A stretch of 64,000 bases of DNA from Streptomyces asoensis (GCF_013085465.1 NZ_CP049838.1:248001-312000); one strand, 5' to 3'. Counted from the first letter of the stretch, positions 25,837-36,040 are shown. Numbers and translations are program-made. The notes: generated by a model not told the origin, from the letters alone.

Positions 25837-27200
25837 GTGTCGACTGGGCCCGAACGCCACCCTCTGGCCTACCTGCTGGCCGTGCGCGGAACGAAGGCCG
25901 AGGCGTACCTGCTCCGTGTTGCCGAGCAGCACCAGCGCATGGGGTACGGGCAGATGGCGTACCGCAAGGAGAAGGCGTCCCGGTGGATCGCGGGCGTCTA
26001 CGCGCCCAGCTACCACACCCAGCTCGCCATGGCCGCGCTCGAAGGCATCCCGCCCGAGGCGATCCACGCCCACGGCTGGCCTGGCTGGCTGCTGCTGGCC
26101 GTGCCGGACCACACCCTCTTCACCCTCCCGTGGACGACCACGGGGGCGGTGCAGGCACTGGAGATCACAGGAGGTCCGGTGGACCGCAGGAAATTTCTGA
26201 TCACCACATCCGTCACCCTGGGCACCACCGTGGCGCAATGGTCCGCCGCCGCCCCAGCGGGAGCGGCCCCCACCGCGGGCAGCGAGATCGGCACGGACGT
26301 CCCCGACCACTTCGAGCGTCGCCTCGACAGCCTGCGCCGGCTCGACGACACCGTCGGCTCCGGCGATGTCTATGACGCGGCCCGCACCGAACTCCGCATG
26401 ATCAGGGCCACGCTCAAGAACGCGTCCTTCGGCGAAGGTGTCGAGCGCCGTCTGTTCGCCGCGGCGGCCGAAGCATCCCGCAGCGCGGGCTGGACGGCCT
26501 ACGACAGCGGGAAGACGGCCGCCGCCGAACGCCACTACTCCACCGCCCTGCGGGCCGCAGCCAGCGCCGACGATCCCGTGGTCGCAGCGAACACCCTCGC
26601 CTTCTGGGCCATCCAGCACTACTCCACCGGCGACCCCCGCGGCGCGGTCGACCTCGTCGAAGCCGCCCTGTCCCAGGCACCGAAGACCGGCTCAGCCCGC
26701 ATGACCTCCATGCTCCACGCCCGGGCTTGCAGGGCCCACGCCCGAGCCGGCGACACCCGAGCCGCCGACCGGTCCGCAACGCAGCCCTTCACGCCTACGA
26801 GCACGCCGCTCCCATCGACGACGATCTCCCCTGCGTCTACTGGTACAACCTCGGTGAAGCCCACCAGCTCATCGGGAGCTCCGCCCTCAACCTGGGCAAC
26901 CCCAAACAGTCCGTCGTCCACTTCCTCGAAGCCTCCGCCGCCCACACCAGCCAGGAGGCGTACAACGGCGACGCCTTCCCCCGCGGCCACGCCATCTACC
27001 TGGCCCGGCTCGCCGAAGCCCACCTCAGCCTGGGCGACGTCGACGCCGCCGTGGCCACCGCCCACGACGCCGTCGACCGGATGGGCGGCGTCACCTCCGC
27101 CCGCGGCACCAGCACGCTGGAAGACCTGCGCAAGAAACTCGCCCGCCGCCGCGGCATCCCCGCCGTCGCCGACTTCCTGGACTACACCGACACCGAGTGA
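25837..27200 (+). pseudogene. XRE/TPR-type regulator with one frameshift
   Basis: N-terminal part RHPLAYLLAVRGTKAEAYLL, KEKASRWIAGVYAPSYHTQL and GWPGWLLLAVPDHTLF is the DNA-binding-like domain of a Streptomyces regulator family. A linker with a hydrophobic stretch (KFLITTSVTLGTTVAQWSAA) follows, then TPR-like repeats. At about 26775 the frame changes and the repeats continue (NAALHAYEHAAPIDDDLPCV, YWYNLGEAHQLIGSSALNLG) to DYTDTE. Without the indel it would be about 455 residues. GTG 25837 is a likely start but has no clear ribosome binding site. Confidence 0.65.
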
Positions 27201-27460
27201 GGCGACGGTGTGCACCATCACGCCGAAGAACGTAGCTGCCTGCTGCCGTGATTGCGCCCTGACCTGAGGTTTCCACTCAGATTCGGTCTCCTCCACCAGG
27301 ACGGCCTGGAGCCGCTTCTGCGGGGCGTCAGCGAGTCCGTGGGGCCTGGCGTGCATCCCGCACGCGATCTTCCTGCGGGCCCAATGTCAGTGCGGGTCAC
27401 TACAGTTGCTCCGCCGGCCGCGCCCGTGCGGCCGGATCCGTTCTCGAAGGAGCTCTTGAG

Positions 27461-28771
27461 GTGCGTTTACAGAGACGTGCGGCGGGTGTCGCGCTGGTCC
27501 TGGCGGCCGCGTCGTTCAATCTGCTCGGTGTCCCCGGCACGGCATTGGCACAGCCCCAGGGCGGCATCGTCCTGCCCGTGCGGTCGCACTGGCAGACCCT
27601 CGCCGACAGCCGCCATGTGTACGTCAGCGCGCCCGGCGACGACGCGGTGCTGGCCACCGACCACGACGGGCAGGTCGTGAAGAAGGTGGAGGGTCTCGAC
27701 GGGGCGCGAGGCATGGCCGAGTCGGCCGACGAGTCCACCCTGTACGTGGCGCTCCCGGACGCTGACGCGATCTCCGTCATCGACACCGCGACCCTGACCG
27801 AGACGCGGCGCATCTCAACCGGCGCCGACACCGAACCGGAGAGCCTCGCCCTCGCCGGCGGCCGGCTGTTCTTCGGCTACCGGGCCACCGTCTTCGACGC
27901 CGGCATCGGATCGGTCGCCATCGCCGAGGCAACCCCAACCGTCAGCCTCGACGACAACCCCGTCTGGTACGGCAAGCCGCGACTCGCCTCGTCGCCGGGC
28001 GCGCCCGACCGGCTCGTCGCCGCGGAGAGCCAGGGCGCGCTGGGCATGCGCGTGTACGACGTGGGCTCCGGCACGCTTCAGGAGACCGCCTACAGCGAAG
28101 CCGTCGGCGATGTCGAGGACGTGGCGGTGACGCCGGACGGCAGCAGTGTGATCACGGCGAACGGCGGCAACTACTACCACCAGCGGTGGCGCCTGTCGGA
28201 CCTGACGGAGGAGACCCAGTACGACACCGGCGCCTACCCCAACTCCATCGCTGTCGACTCCCACGGCACGGTCGCCGCGGGAATCGTGGCGGGAGGGGAG
28301 TGGGACGTCTACATCTACCGCCCGGGAGAGACCGCCGCGTACCGCACGGTCGCGTTGTCGCCGGGGTACGCGGATCTGCTCGACCGAGGCGTGGCCTGGG
28401 CGCCCGACGGCAACAGGCTGTTCACCACCCGCTTCCCCTACTCGGGCGAGGTCGTTCTCGACATCATCACCGACGTCGCCAAGGCATCCAGCACGATCAC
28501 TCTGTCCGCCCCGCCGACGAACCCCGTCGGCACGCCGGTCACCGTGGAGGGGAACCTGACCTCGCTGGTCCCGTTCCCCGAGCAGGGAGCGGTCACGGTG
28601 ACGCGCAACGGTGTGGAGCTGCCGGATGTGAAGGTCGGGCAGGACGGCACCTTCAGCTTCCATGACACCCCGCCCGACTGGAACACGTATCCCCAGTACA
28701 CGGTCACCTATGCGGGCGACGCCCGGCATGTGCCCGGCGAGGCGACCGTCATGGTCGAGTTCGTCAGCTGA
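27461..28771 (+). CDS. secreted YncE-like beta-propeller protein with Ig-like end
   Basis: A 436-residue exported protein. Signal peptide MRLQRRAAGVALVLAAASFN, cleaved near GTALAQ. Blades follow the YncE/SMP-30 style: HVYVSAPGDDAVLATDHDGQ, LYVALPDADAISVIDTATL, AVTPDGSSVITANGG and AWAPDGNRLFTTRFP. The last ~85 residues (TITLSAPPTNPVGTPVTVEG, YTVTYAGDARHVPGEATVMV) form an Ig-like domain as in bacterial surface proteins. GTG start with GAAGGAG upstream. Ends at a strong hairpin terminator. Role probably adhesive or scaffolding. Confidence 0.75.
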   Translation: MRLQRRAAGVALVLAAASFNLLGVPGTALAQPQGGIVLPVRSHWQTLADSRHVYVSAPGDDAVLATDHDGQVVKKVEGLDGARGMAESADESTLYVALPDADAISVIDTATLTETRRISTGADTEPESLALAGGRLFFGYRATVFDAGIGSVAIAEATPTVSLDDNPVWYGKPRLASSPGAPDRLVAAESQGALGMRVYDVGSGTLQETAYSEAVGDVEDVAVTPDGSSVITANGGNYYHQRWRLSDLTEETQYDTGAYPNSIAVDSHGTVAAGIVAGGEWDVYIYRPGETAAYRTVALSPGYADLLDRGVAWAPDGNRLFTTRFPYSGEVVLDIITDVAKASSTITLSAPPTNPVGTPVTVEGNLTSLVPFPEQGAVTVTRNGVELPDVKVGQDGTFSFHDTPPDWNTYPQYTVTYAGDARHVPGEATVMVEFVS

Positions 28772-28801
28772 CCAGGCCGGGCAGTTTGCCTGAGCCCGTC
28801 A

Positions 28802-28850
28802 GCGCGGTGTGGGGCCGGTGTCCCCGGAGGACACCGGCCCCACACCGCGC
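28802..28850. terminator. strong hairpin terminator
   Basis: A perfect 22-base-pair inverted repeat (arms starting GCGCGGTGTGGGGCC) with loop CCGGA, 30 bases after the propeller gene stop. No T-tract, as is common in Streptomyces. Confidence 0.85.
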
Positions 28851-29055
28851 CGGCGTACCGGATGTCGTTGGGCCAACGGAATCGGATCCGCGCCCAGGCC
28901 GGAGACCCGCCGCGGGAACTCAACCCGCTGAACATGCTGCACACCGTGCGGATCGAAGCCGGGCGGCGGCACCTGGACCGGGACATTGTGGCGGCACCCT
29001 GGGCGGAGGAGCGGGAGCCCGGCCGCCGGTAGGACACACTGCACCGGTTGTCGAC

Positions 29056-29280
29056 CTAGCCGGTCAGGCGGCAGGTCTTCCAGCTGCGGCCGTCGCGGAC
29101 CAACGCCCCGCGCTCCTCCAGGTTGGCCAGGTGATAGGCCACCGACGCCGGGCTGCGCAACCCGATCTCCCGCGCCATCTGCCGCACGGACAGTGCCTCA
29201 CCGCGGTCCTGGATGGAACGGCGGATCGCACGGGGGATCTCCTCCTCGCGCGCCGTCAGGTGTTCCGGCCGCCGGTTCAC
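29056..29280 (-). CDS. LexA-type winged-helix DNA-binding protein
   Basis: A 74-residue protein consisting only of the LexA DNA-binding domain: LTAREEEIPRAIRRSIQDRG, then SVRQMAREIGLRSPASVAYH and LANLEERGALVRDGRSWKTC. The autocleavage/dimerisation domain of LexA is absent, so it cannot be SOS LexA itself. Such small LexA-like proteins are frequent in Streptomyces. GTG start at 29280 with GGAG nine bases upstream. Confidence 0.7.
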   Translation of the reverse strand: MNRRPEHLTAREEEIPRAIRRSIQDRGEALSVRQMAREIGLRSPASVAYHLANLEERGALVRDGRSWKTCRLTG

Positions 29281-29340
29281 TGCTGCCGCTCCAGCACGCG
29301 GCCAGGCCCTGACCCGTCCGCATTCGTCTGCCTGGGCAGC

Positions 29341-29480
29341 CAGGTCGGCCCGTGCGCCGTCTGCCAGCGCAAGACACACAAGTACGGCCACGGCGGCAGT
29401 CCCCTCTGCCACTGGTGCATGGCAACGGCCCTGAAAGGATGGGGCCGACCGTCCGCCACACCAGCACCCGCGCCTGACCA
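29341..29480 (+). pseudogene. possible zinc-ribbon fragment
   Basis: GPCAVCQRKTHKYGHGGSPL followed by CHWCMATALKGWG carries two CxxC knuckles spaced like a zinc ribbon. It lies in a reading without a proper start and flanks decay on both sides. Weak. Confidence 0.25.
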
Positions 29481-29614
29481 GTCAGCACGCCTGGCGCCGC
29501 GGGCCGGACCGTCCGGGAGTGCACCCCCAACGCCACGGCCGTCCGATGGAAGAGATCTCCGGTGACGTGGCGCCTGTCCCAACCGATGCTGACCACCTCG
29601 ACCACCGACCCCGC

Positions 29615-29650
29615 CCTGCCGCCCGGCTGGGCCGCAGAGCCGAAGTTATG
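29615..29650. repeat. 36-base dispersed repeat, copy 1
   Basis: CCTGCCGCCCGGCTG then GCCGC, GAGCCGAAGTT and TGG recurs at 42626-42661 with 33 of 36 identities, same orientation. It lies 150 bases below the Tn3-type fragment and may be an end of that element. Confidence 0.6.
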
Positions 29651-29805
29651 GATGGGGTTTCGTTTTGTCCGTTGTCCACTGCGGGCATGGCTCAGGGCTC
29701 TCCGGCGTGAAGGGCCCTGGACCGGTGGTGGCGTCGGTTGGGGAGCCGTTAACGAGCGGCGAATCAGGTGCCAAGTAACTCGTGAACCGCCTCCGAGGTC
29801 GCCGC

Positions 29806-29945
29806 CGCAAAAATTCCAGCTGAACGGCGAAGCCCAGCCTGGTGGCGCCGCCTTTGTTCCGTACCCAGCCCGCCTCGTCGCAGGACAGGGTGAAGTGGTC
29901 CACCACCCCGTCCAGATCCAGATCCCGCCCCACCGACAGCCCCAT
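29806..29945 (-). pseudogene. Tn3-family transposase, N-terminal fragment (DUF4158)
   Basis: MGLSVGRDLDLDGVVDHFTL, SCDEAGWVRNKGGATRLGFA and VQLEFL is the start of a Tn3-type transposase (the DNA-binding DUF4158 region). After about 47 residues the similarity ends; the full protein should exceed 900 residues. Confidence 0.6.
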
Positions 29946-30322
29946 TCGTCACCCCCGTTCCCAGCGTTCGGGCTGGACGGTATGGGCGCCGGTGTACAGC
30001 GGGGACGGATATCGGCGAAGGACTCCCTCACGGAAGGGGACCTGATAGATGGGCCGCCGCCGGAAAACTGTCATAGGCGTCAGCTGTGGCCGAAGGCCGC
30101 CGCGGTGGCCACGCACGAGAGCGATGTGCTCGCCGAGGTCACCGAACGCAGGCTGCTAACCAGGAACTTGCGGACCGTCAACGCCCTGACGGACCCGACG
30201 GTCCTCGAGCCGGTGATCGCCGGTGTGACCGCGGGCTCAAAGGGGGCGGGCACAGTGTCGCCGGTCGGGCGCCTGTCCATGTGTGAGTGGGGCTGCCGCA
30301 TGGACAGGCGTGACCGTGGGCC
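29946..30322. other. no intact gene
   Basis: A rightward stretch at about 30080-30240 (HESDVLAEVTERRLLTRNLR, TVNALTDPTVLEPVIAGVTA) has coding-like composition but no start and no family I recognise; it runs antisense into the old yellow enzyme gene. Probably another relic. Confidence 0.3.
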
Positions 30323-31435
30323 TCAAGCCGCTTTGAGGAAGGGGTAGTCGGTGTACCCCTCGGCGCCCGGCCCGTAGAACAGTTCCGGCCGCGGCTCGTT
30401 CTCCGGGTGGCCACCCTGCCAGCGCTCGACCAGGTCGGGGTTGGCGATGAGGGCCCGGCCCACGACCACGGCGTCGGCGTGGTCGGCCTCGATCTGCTGG
30501 AGCGCCTCCTCGCGGGTGGTCTGCCCCCCGAAGGGGCCGCTGTTGACGATCAGCTTGCCGTCGAAGCGCCGCCGCAGATCCTGTACAAGGTCGCCGCCCG
30601 GCTCGGCGTGCAGTACGGAGAGGTAGGCCAGGCCCAGCGGGCGCAGTTGGTCCATCAGGGTGCCGTAGGTGGCCAGGACGTCGTCCCGGTCGGTCTCGAA
30701 GACGTCCCCGAGGTCGACCTCCGGCGAGATCCGCAGCCCGACCCGCTCGGCACCGACGGCCTGGGCGACCGCCGTGACGACCTCGACGACGAAGCGGGCG
30801 CGGTTCTGCGGCGAGCCGCCATATCCATCGGTGCGCTGGTTGGCCGCCGGGGAGAGGAACTCCTGGAGCAGGTAGCCGTTGGCGCCGTGGATTTCCACGC
30901 CGTCCACTCCCGCCTCGATGGCCCGGCGGGCCGCGGCGACGAAGTCCTCCAGGGCTGCCCGGATCTCTGCGGTGGTCATCGCTTCCGGTACGGGGTAGGG
31001 CTGCTCGCCCTTCTCGGTGAACGTCTTATTGTCGATGGCGATCGCGCTGGGGGCGAGGATGCGGCGACCGCCGTTGATGTCGGGGTGGGTGCCGCGGCCG
31101 GCGTGCATGATCTGCAGGACGATGCGGCCGCCCTCGGCGTGCACCGCCTCGAACACCCGCTGCCAGCCGGCCGCCTGCTCGTCGGTGGCGATGCCCGGCT
31201 CACCGACATACCCCTGCGACGCGTGGTCGGGGTAGGTGCCCTCGGTGATGATCATTCCGACGCTCGCCCGCTGCCGGTAGTACTCGACCATCAGGTCCCC
31301 GGGAATGCCGGAGGAACCGGCCCGGACCCGGGTTATCGGTGCCATGACGATGCGGTTGGCGAGCTCGATCTTCCCGAGGGAGACGGGGGAGAATAGCGAC
31401 GGAACGGGTGAAACTTCTGAAATGTTGACAGTCAT
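30323..31435 (-). CDS. old yellow enzyme family ene-reductase
   Basis: A 370-residue FMN-dependent alkene reductase. Features: NRIVMAPITRVRA near the start, the active-site HGANGYLLQEFLSP (His183/Asn186 ligands and Tyr188 proton donor), RTDGYGGSPQNRARF, and the FMN phosphate site VNSGPFGGQTTREEA to VVVGRALIANPDLVERW. Full length for the family. Reduces activated double bonds of enals, enones or quinones with NADPH. An aldehyde dehydrogenase lies upstream on the same strand, separated by 503 bases, so co-transcription is uncertain. Confidence 0.9.
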   Translation of the reverse strand: MTVNISEVSPVPSLFSPVSLGKIELANRIVMAPITRVRAGSSGIPGDLMVEYYRQRASVGMIITEGTYPDHASQGYVGEPGIATDEQAAGWQRVFEAVHAEGGRIVLQIMHAGRGTHPDINGGRRILAPSAIAIDNKTFTEKGEQPYPVPEAMTTAEIRAALEDFVAAARRAIEAGVDGVEIHGANGYLLQEFLSPAANQRTDGYGGSPQNRARFVVEVVTAVAQAVGAERVGLRISPEVDLGDVFETDRDDVLATYGTLMDQLRPLGLAYLSVLHAEPGGDLVQDLRRRFDGKLIVNSGPFGGQTTREEALQQIEADHADAVVVGRALIANPDLVERWQGGHPENEPRPELFYGPGAEGYTDYPFLKAA

Positions 31436-31938
31436 GGGTTTCTTTCTTTCTGCAATACGGAGGGAAACGGGATGAAGGTCTGCGACGCAGGGCGTCCAGG
31501 CTGTCCCGGCGGAGGCGCGGATGCGGTTCTCGGGCAGGCGCGGGCCCGCTGACGGTGACGCGGTTCCATGACCGCGATCGGGGTGTGGGTGGTGTTGGCG
31601 GCGAACGCGGTGAGAGCCGCATACCGTCGGCGTCGACGCCGGTCAAGCGCAACTGCCCGCCGAAGTACGGGTGTTCGTTCCTTGCGCACGATCAGCAGTA
31701 AGCCAGGTGACGAAGTCATGGGTGCCGCCGCCGGACCCGGTACGGATCGGTGTCTGGAGGCCGCGCCGCGACCGGCTCCCTCGTCGCGCCCCCGCGAAGA
31801 GGACCGATACACGGCTTCACCTGGAACGCGCTTCCGGCGGTGGCGGGAACAGCGATCTCAGCGATCCTCGTTCGCACTGGCGAGGCGCTTCCGCCGGCCG
31901 ATCGCCCATCGGACAGCCCGCTTCACGAAGGCGCGGGC
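31436..31938. other. spacer without recognised gene
   Basis: Between the ene-reductase start and the aldehyde dehydrogenase stop. It must hold the promoter of the ene-reductase gene. Readings on both strands are short or basic and motif-free. Confidence 0.4.
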
Positions 31939-33285
31939 TTAGCTGAGCGGCACGTCCGCGACAGCCTTGAGGTGGCTGAACGTCTCGAGGGAGTACCGGC
32001 CGTGGTACCGGCCCATGCCGCTTTCGCCGACGCCACCGAAAGGCAGGCCGGGCATGAGCAGTTGCATCACCGGCTGGCCCCAGGCGACGCCGCCGGAGGA
32101 CGTCTCCTTCACGAGGCGCGACTTGGTGGCCTCGGAGTCGGTGAAGGCGTAGAGCGCGAGGGGCTTTTCGCGTTCGTTGATGAAGGCGATGGCGGCATCG
32201 AGGTCTTCGACTTCGACGACGGCGAGGATCGGACCGAAGATCTCCTCCTGCATGACCGGCGATGCGGGGTCGACATCGGTGAGCACCGTCGGTGCGATGA
32301 ACAGGTCGTCACGGTCGTGCTGGCCTCCCACCGCCGCCCGGCCGGAGTCCAGCAGAGCGGTGAGCCGGTCGAAGTGCCGCTCGTTGATGATCCGGCCGAA
32401 GTCGGCTGAGGTCTGCGGAGTGGTACCGAACTGAGCTTCGACCGCCACGCGGAGGGCGGGAACCAGTGCGGCAGTGGTGGCAGGATCGGCCAGAACGTAG
32501 TCGGGGGCTATGCACTGCTGCCCCGCGTTGCCGAACTTGGCGCCGACCAGCCGCTTCGCGGTCTCGTCCACGTCGGCGTCGGGCGCCACGAAGACCGGCG
32601 ACTTGCCCCCGAGTTCAAGCGTGACCGGGGTGAGGTTCTTGGCCGCTGCTGCCATGACGATCCGGCCGACCGTGCCATTGCCCGTGTAGAAGATCTGGTC
32701 GAAACGCTGCGCCAGCAGGGCCGTGGTCTCCTCGGCACCCCCCTCGACCACGGTGAGCACATCGGCGTCGAAGTACTCACGCAGCAGGCGTGAAGCCACC
32801 GCCGATGTGTGCACCGACATCTCGCTCGGCTTGGCCACCACGGTGTTCCCGGCGGCCAGCGCGCCGATGATCGGGTCGATGAGAAGGTGCAGCGGGAAAT
32901 TCCACGGAGCGATCACCAGGACGACCCCGAGCGGGTCGTACGTGGTGTAGGCCGTGGTCGTGGGACCGAAGTGGGCAGGAACCTCCACCGGCCGAGGCTC
33001 AAGCCAGCTCTCGAGATTCGCCAGCGTCTCGTCGATGTCGGCGACGGTGAAGTCGATCTCCTGCATCTTCGCCTCGGCGGCGTTCTTCCTCAGATCCGCC
33101 CAGAGCGCTTCGATCAGCTCCTGCTCGTTCTCGACCAGCAGGGCCCGCAGCCGCTGCAGCTGGCTGACGCGCCAGTCCAGTGGGCGGGTGACGCCGGTGT
33201 TGAACGTCGCACGAAGGCGGCCCACCACCTCCGCAGCCGTTTCCGTCCGGTGCGTCCTCGACTCGATCCCCTGTGTTGCGCTCAT
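31939..33285 (-). CDS. aldehyde dehydrogenase (ALDH class 3-like)
   Basis: A 448-residue NAD(P)-dependent aldehyde dehydrogenase without the long N-terminal extension, as in class 3/fatty-aldehyde enzymes. Active-site residues: Asn129 (IAPWNFPLHL), Glu224 (VTLELGGKSP) and Cys258 (GNAGQQCIAPDY). C-terminal LMPGLPFGGVGESGMGRYHG, RYSLETFSHLK is typical. ATG 33285 is taken over the upstream in-frame ATG because GGAG lies eight bases before it. Divergent from the XRE regulator at 33459. Confidence 0.88.
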   Translation of the reverse strand: MSATQGIESRTHRTETAAEVVGRLRATFNTGVTRPLDWRVSQLQRLRALLVENEQELIEALWADLRKNAAEAKMQEIDFTVADIDETLANLESWLEPRPVEVPAHFGPTTTAYTTYDPLGVVLVIAPWNFPLHLLIDPIIGALAAGNTVVAKPSEMSVHTSAVASRLLREYFDADVLTVVEGGAEETTALLAQRFDQIFYTGNGTVGRIVMAAAAKNLTPVTLELGGKSPVFVAPDADVDETAKRLVGAKFGNAGQQCIAPDYVLADPATTAALVPALRVAVEAQFGTTPQTSADFGRIINERHFDRLTALLDSGRAAVGGQHDRDDLFIAPTVLTDVDPASPVMQEEIFGPILAVVEVEDLDAAIAFINEREKPLALYAFTDSEATKSRLVKETSSGGVAWGQPVMQLLMPGLPFGGVGESGMGRYHGRYSLETFSHLKAVADVPLS

Positions 33286-33458
33286 GGGATGTACTCCGTT
33301 CTTGATGCACGCCACGCCCCGGCCGCCTTCCGGCCGGACACGGTGACCAGCGTCCCGGAGGGGCCGGCATCCACCCAGGCCACGGCATTGCGTACGTGCG
33401 CTGTGCCTACCACTGGTTGGGTCAGGCTGGCGTGCGTGCGACCGTGGATACTCGAGGC

Positions 33459-34382
33459 ATGGACGAATACCCCGAACCGGTGCACGAGCCCGCCGCCGGC
33501 GCGCTGGACCCGCGTGCCGAGCTCAGCGAGTTCCTGCGCACCCGGCGGGCCCGGCTGAAGCCGGAGGACGTGGGGCTGCCGGACTTCGGACGGTACCGGC
33601 GGGTGCCGGGGCTGCGCCGCGAGGAGCTGGCGCAGCTGGCCGGGGTGTCCGTGGCGTACTACACGCGGCTGGAACAGGGCAACGGGCGGCACGTGTCGGC
33701 GGAGGTCCTCGACGCCATCGCCCGCGCGCTCAGGCTGAGCGACGCCGAGCACGCCCACCTCACGCACCTGGCGAAGCCGAAGCAGCAGAAGAAGAAGCCG
33801 GCCGGCCGCGCCCAGCAGGTGCGAGGTCCCCTGCGGACGCTGCTGGACACCATGGACGGCGTTCCGGCGATCCTCGTGGGGCGGCGCTCGGACATCCTCG
33901 TCTGGAACCGGATGGCCGCGGCGGTCTTCGGCGACTGGGCCGAGCTGCCGGCTAGGGAGCAGAACTGGGCGCGGCTGGTGTTCCTGAGGCCCGAGTACCG
34001 CGACCTGTTCGTGCACTGGGAGCACAAAGCCAGCGACGTCGTCTCTCAACTGCGCATGGACGCCGGCTCCCATCCGGACGACCCCCGGCTGTCCGCGCTG
34101 GTGGGCGAACTCTCCGTGAAGAGCGAGGAATTCAGGCGGCTGTGGGCCACCCACGACGTCAAGGAGAAGTGCCACGGCACCCAGCGCCTGCACCACCCGC
34201 TCGTCGGCGAACTCGACCTCCGCCTCGAGTCGTTCCACCAGGCCGACGCCCGCGAGCAGATGTTGGTGACCTACCACGCCGAACCGAACTCCCCGTCGGC
34301 GGAGGCTCTGCGACTGCTGGCCAGCTGGGGCGCGGATGCGACCCGGGTGGGAACGGGCACGTCGTCGGCACGCACGGCTTGA
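33459..34382 (+). CDS. XRE regulator with MmyB-like ligand domain
   Basis: A 307-residue regulator. N-terminal helix-turn-helix RYRRVPGLRREELAQLAGVS, VAYYTRLEQGNGRHVSAEVL; then the MmyB-like LBD: LRTLLDTMDGVPAILVGRRS, DILVWNRMAAAVFGDWAELP and FLRPEYRDLFVHWEHKASDV. Members of this family sit beside oxidoreductases and bind fatty-acid-like ligands. Divergent from the aldehyde dehydrogenase (174 bases apart), which is the likely target. Confidence 0.85.
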   Translation: MDEYPEPVHEPAAGALDPRAELSEFLRTRRARLKPEDVGLPDFGRYRRVPGLRREELAQLAGVSVAYYTRLEQGNGRHVSAEVLDAIARALRLSDAEHAHLTHLAKPKQQKKKPAGRAQQVRGPLRTLLDTMDGVPAILVGRRSDILVWNRMAAAVFGDWAELPAREQNWARLVFLRPEYRDLFVHWEHKASDVVSQLRMDAGSHPDDPRLSALVGELSVKSEEFRRLWATHDVKEKCHGTQRLHHPLVGELDLRLESFHQADAREQMLVTYHAEPNSPSAEALRLLASWGADATRVGTGTSSARTA

Positions 34383-34395
34383 TGACTCCCCTTGA

Positions 34396-34701
34396 TCATC
34401 GGTAGTCGGTTGCGCTCCACGCACAGCGTCCTTTCGCACGCCAGACGCCTCCGGGGGTGTCGGATTCAGGACGGCCCGGGTGGCGCGGGCGTGCTGCGGT
34501 TGGGCAGCGGAGAACGGTGCCGCCACTGCGCAGGGCGTCGTTTTCGAGGACCTGCTGGCGGATGGCCTCCTCGTACAGAGCGAGGGTGCGGCGCAGGTCG
34601 GTGTTCTCCTTCCCTAGCCGGCTCAGGTTGGCAGGCCCTCCGGCGATGGTGCCTCCAGGACAGCGGGCGATGCAATGCATTCGCCACCCGGTGATCGACA
34701 T
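34396..34701 (-). pseudogene. coiled-coil remnant, possibly transposition-associated
   Basis: NLSRLGKENTDLRRTLALYE, EAIRQQVLENDALRSGGTV forms an amphipathic helix followed by low-complexity Arg/Pro sequence. It resembles the end of small helical proteins that accompany recombinases in Streptomyces, but I cannot name it. No good start. Confidence 0.3.
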
Positions 34702-34807
34702 GACGCTGGACGATAGTCCGTGGACAGCTCAACAGCGCATAACCGAAGCACGATAGGTGTCACCAAGGCAGCGTGTTGACACAAGGACTGTCGGCCCCTG
34801 TCAGCGG

Positions 34808-35698
34808 TCAGGCGGTGAGTGCCGTGCGCAGGGTGGTGGCCATCAGATCGATGGCTTCCTTCCCGGCCGGTACCGGGCCGGTGTGGGTGAAGTAGTGGTC
34901 GACACCCTCGAAGCAACGGTGGGTGACCGGAACGCCGGCAGCTTCCAGGGCCTTGGCGTACGCATCGCCCTCCTCGCGCAGGCGATCGTTCTCCGCGGTG
35001 ATGACCAGGGCGGGCGGCAGCCCGGCTAGGTCGTCGGCCAATCCGGGCGACACCAGCGGATGGGCCAGGTCGGCGGGATCGGAGACGTAGGCGGCGGTGA
35101 AGACCCGCATGAGCTGAGGGGTAAGCAGGGGCTTGACGATGGGTGACTGCTTGGTGGCCGGGTCGGCGAGCTGGTCGAGCGGTGCCGAGTCGATGATCTG
35201 GAGGCGGGGCGTGAAGGTGCCGCGGTCCCGAGCGGTGCGGCAGACCGCGGCGGTCAGGTTGGCCCCGGCGCTATGTCCGCCCACGGCGAGTCGCGAACCG
35301 TCCCAGTTGTTGGCGGTGCCGCTCTCGGCCACCCAGGCCGTGACGTCGTACGCCTGGGTGACGGGTACCGGGTACGGCCGCTGCGGGGCAACAGCGTAGT
35401 CCACGTTGATCACCACGCAGTCGGCCGTGGCGGCTATGTAGCGGCAGATGTGGTCGTCCTGCTGGGGGCGGGCGACCACGAAACCGCCGCCGTGGAAGTT
35501 GACGTACACGGGGGCAGGGGCTGCGACGGCCGACGGGCGGTAGACGGTGCACGTCACCAGTCCGGCGCCGGTCTCCACCCGGATGGATTCCGTGCGCTTC
35601 GGGATGTCGGTGAAGCGCAGATCCTTGTGCACGCGGCTCATCATTCGGCCGAGCAACAGCTGAACCCCTCTGGCCTGGATTCTGGGCCTGAATGACAT
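34808..35698 (-). CDS. alpha/beta hydrolase (HSL-family esterase)
   Basis: A 296-residue esterase/lipase of the hormone-sensitive-lipase family. Oxyanion motif HGGGF (69-73), nucleophile Ser143 in GGHSAG, Asp238 (TAENDRLREEGD) and His268 (GVDHYFTHTGPVP). No signal peptide, so cytoplasmic; short-chain acyl esters likely. Single gene; upstream (35714-36290) are only relics. Confidence 0.88.
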   Translation of the reverse strand: MSFRPRIQARGVQLLLGRMMSRVHKDLRFTDIPKRTESIRVETGAGLVTCTVYRPSAVAAPAPVYVNFHGGGFVVARPQQDDHICRYIAATADCVVINVDYAVAPQRPYPVPVTQAYDVTAWVAESGTANNWDGSRLAVGGHSAGANLTAAVCRTARDRGTFTPRLQIIDSAPLDQLADPATKQSPIVKPLLTPQLMRVFTAAYVSDPADLAHPLVSPGLADDLAGLPPALVITAENDRLREEGDAYAKALEAAGVPVTHRCFEGVDHYFTHTGPVPAGKEAIDLMATTLRTALTA

Positions 35699-35834
35699 GA
35701 CTGGACCCCATCGCTACAAACTTAAAGTATCAGGATTCCTGATAATGGAGGCTCGTCGCTGATCACGCAAGGGGCGACCGCGAGCCGACTGCCGAAAGGG
35801 GGATGGACTCCAGGGGTAGCGCCCCGCCTGTCCG

Positions 35835-36040
35835 TCAGGGCCCCGTGTGGCTCCAAGCCCACCTGGCTGCATCCGGCGGAGGCAGCCAAGGCCGCAGCAG
35901 CGCCTGAGCCCCGGTCGGGTCCGCTCTCCTGGTGCGCAGCAGAACAGTGCCGACCATGGCAGCCACCGCGCCAGCGCGCAGCACGGCCGTCGCATCGGCG
36001 GCGGTGGCGATCCCGCCCGCGGCGATGACGGGCAGGGCGA
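35835..36040 (-). pseudogene. nitronate monooxygenase fragment
   Basis: ALPVIAAGGIATAADATAVL, RAGAVAAMVGTVLLRTRRAD is the FMN-phosphate-binding strand and helix of a nitronate monooxygenase/2-nitropropane dioxygenase. Both flanks are missing. Confidence 0.55.
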
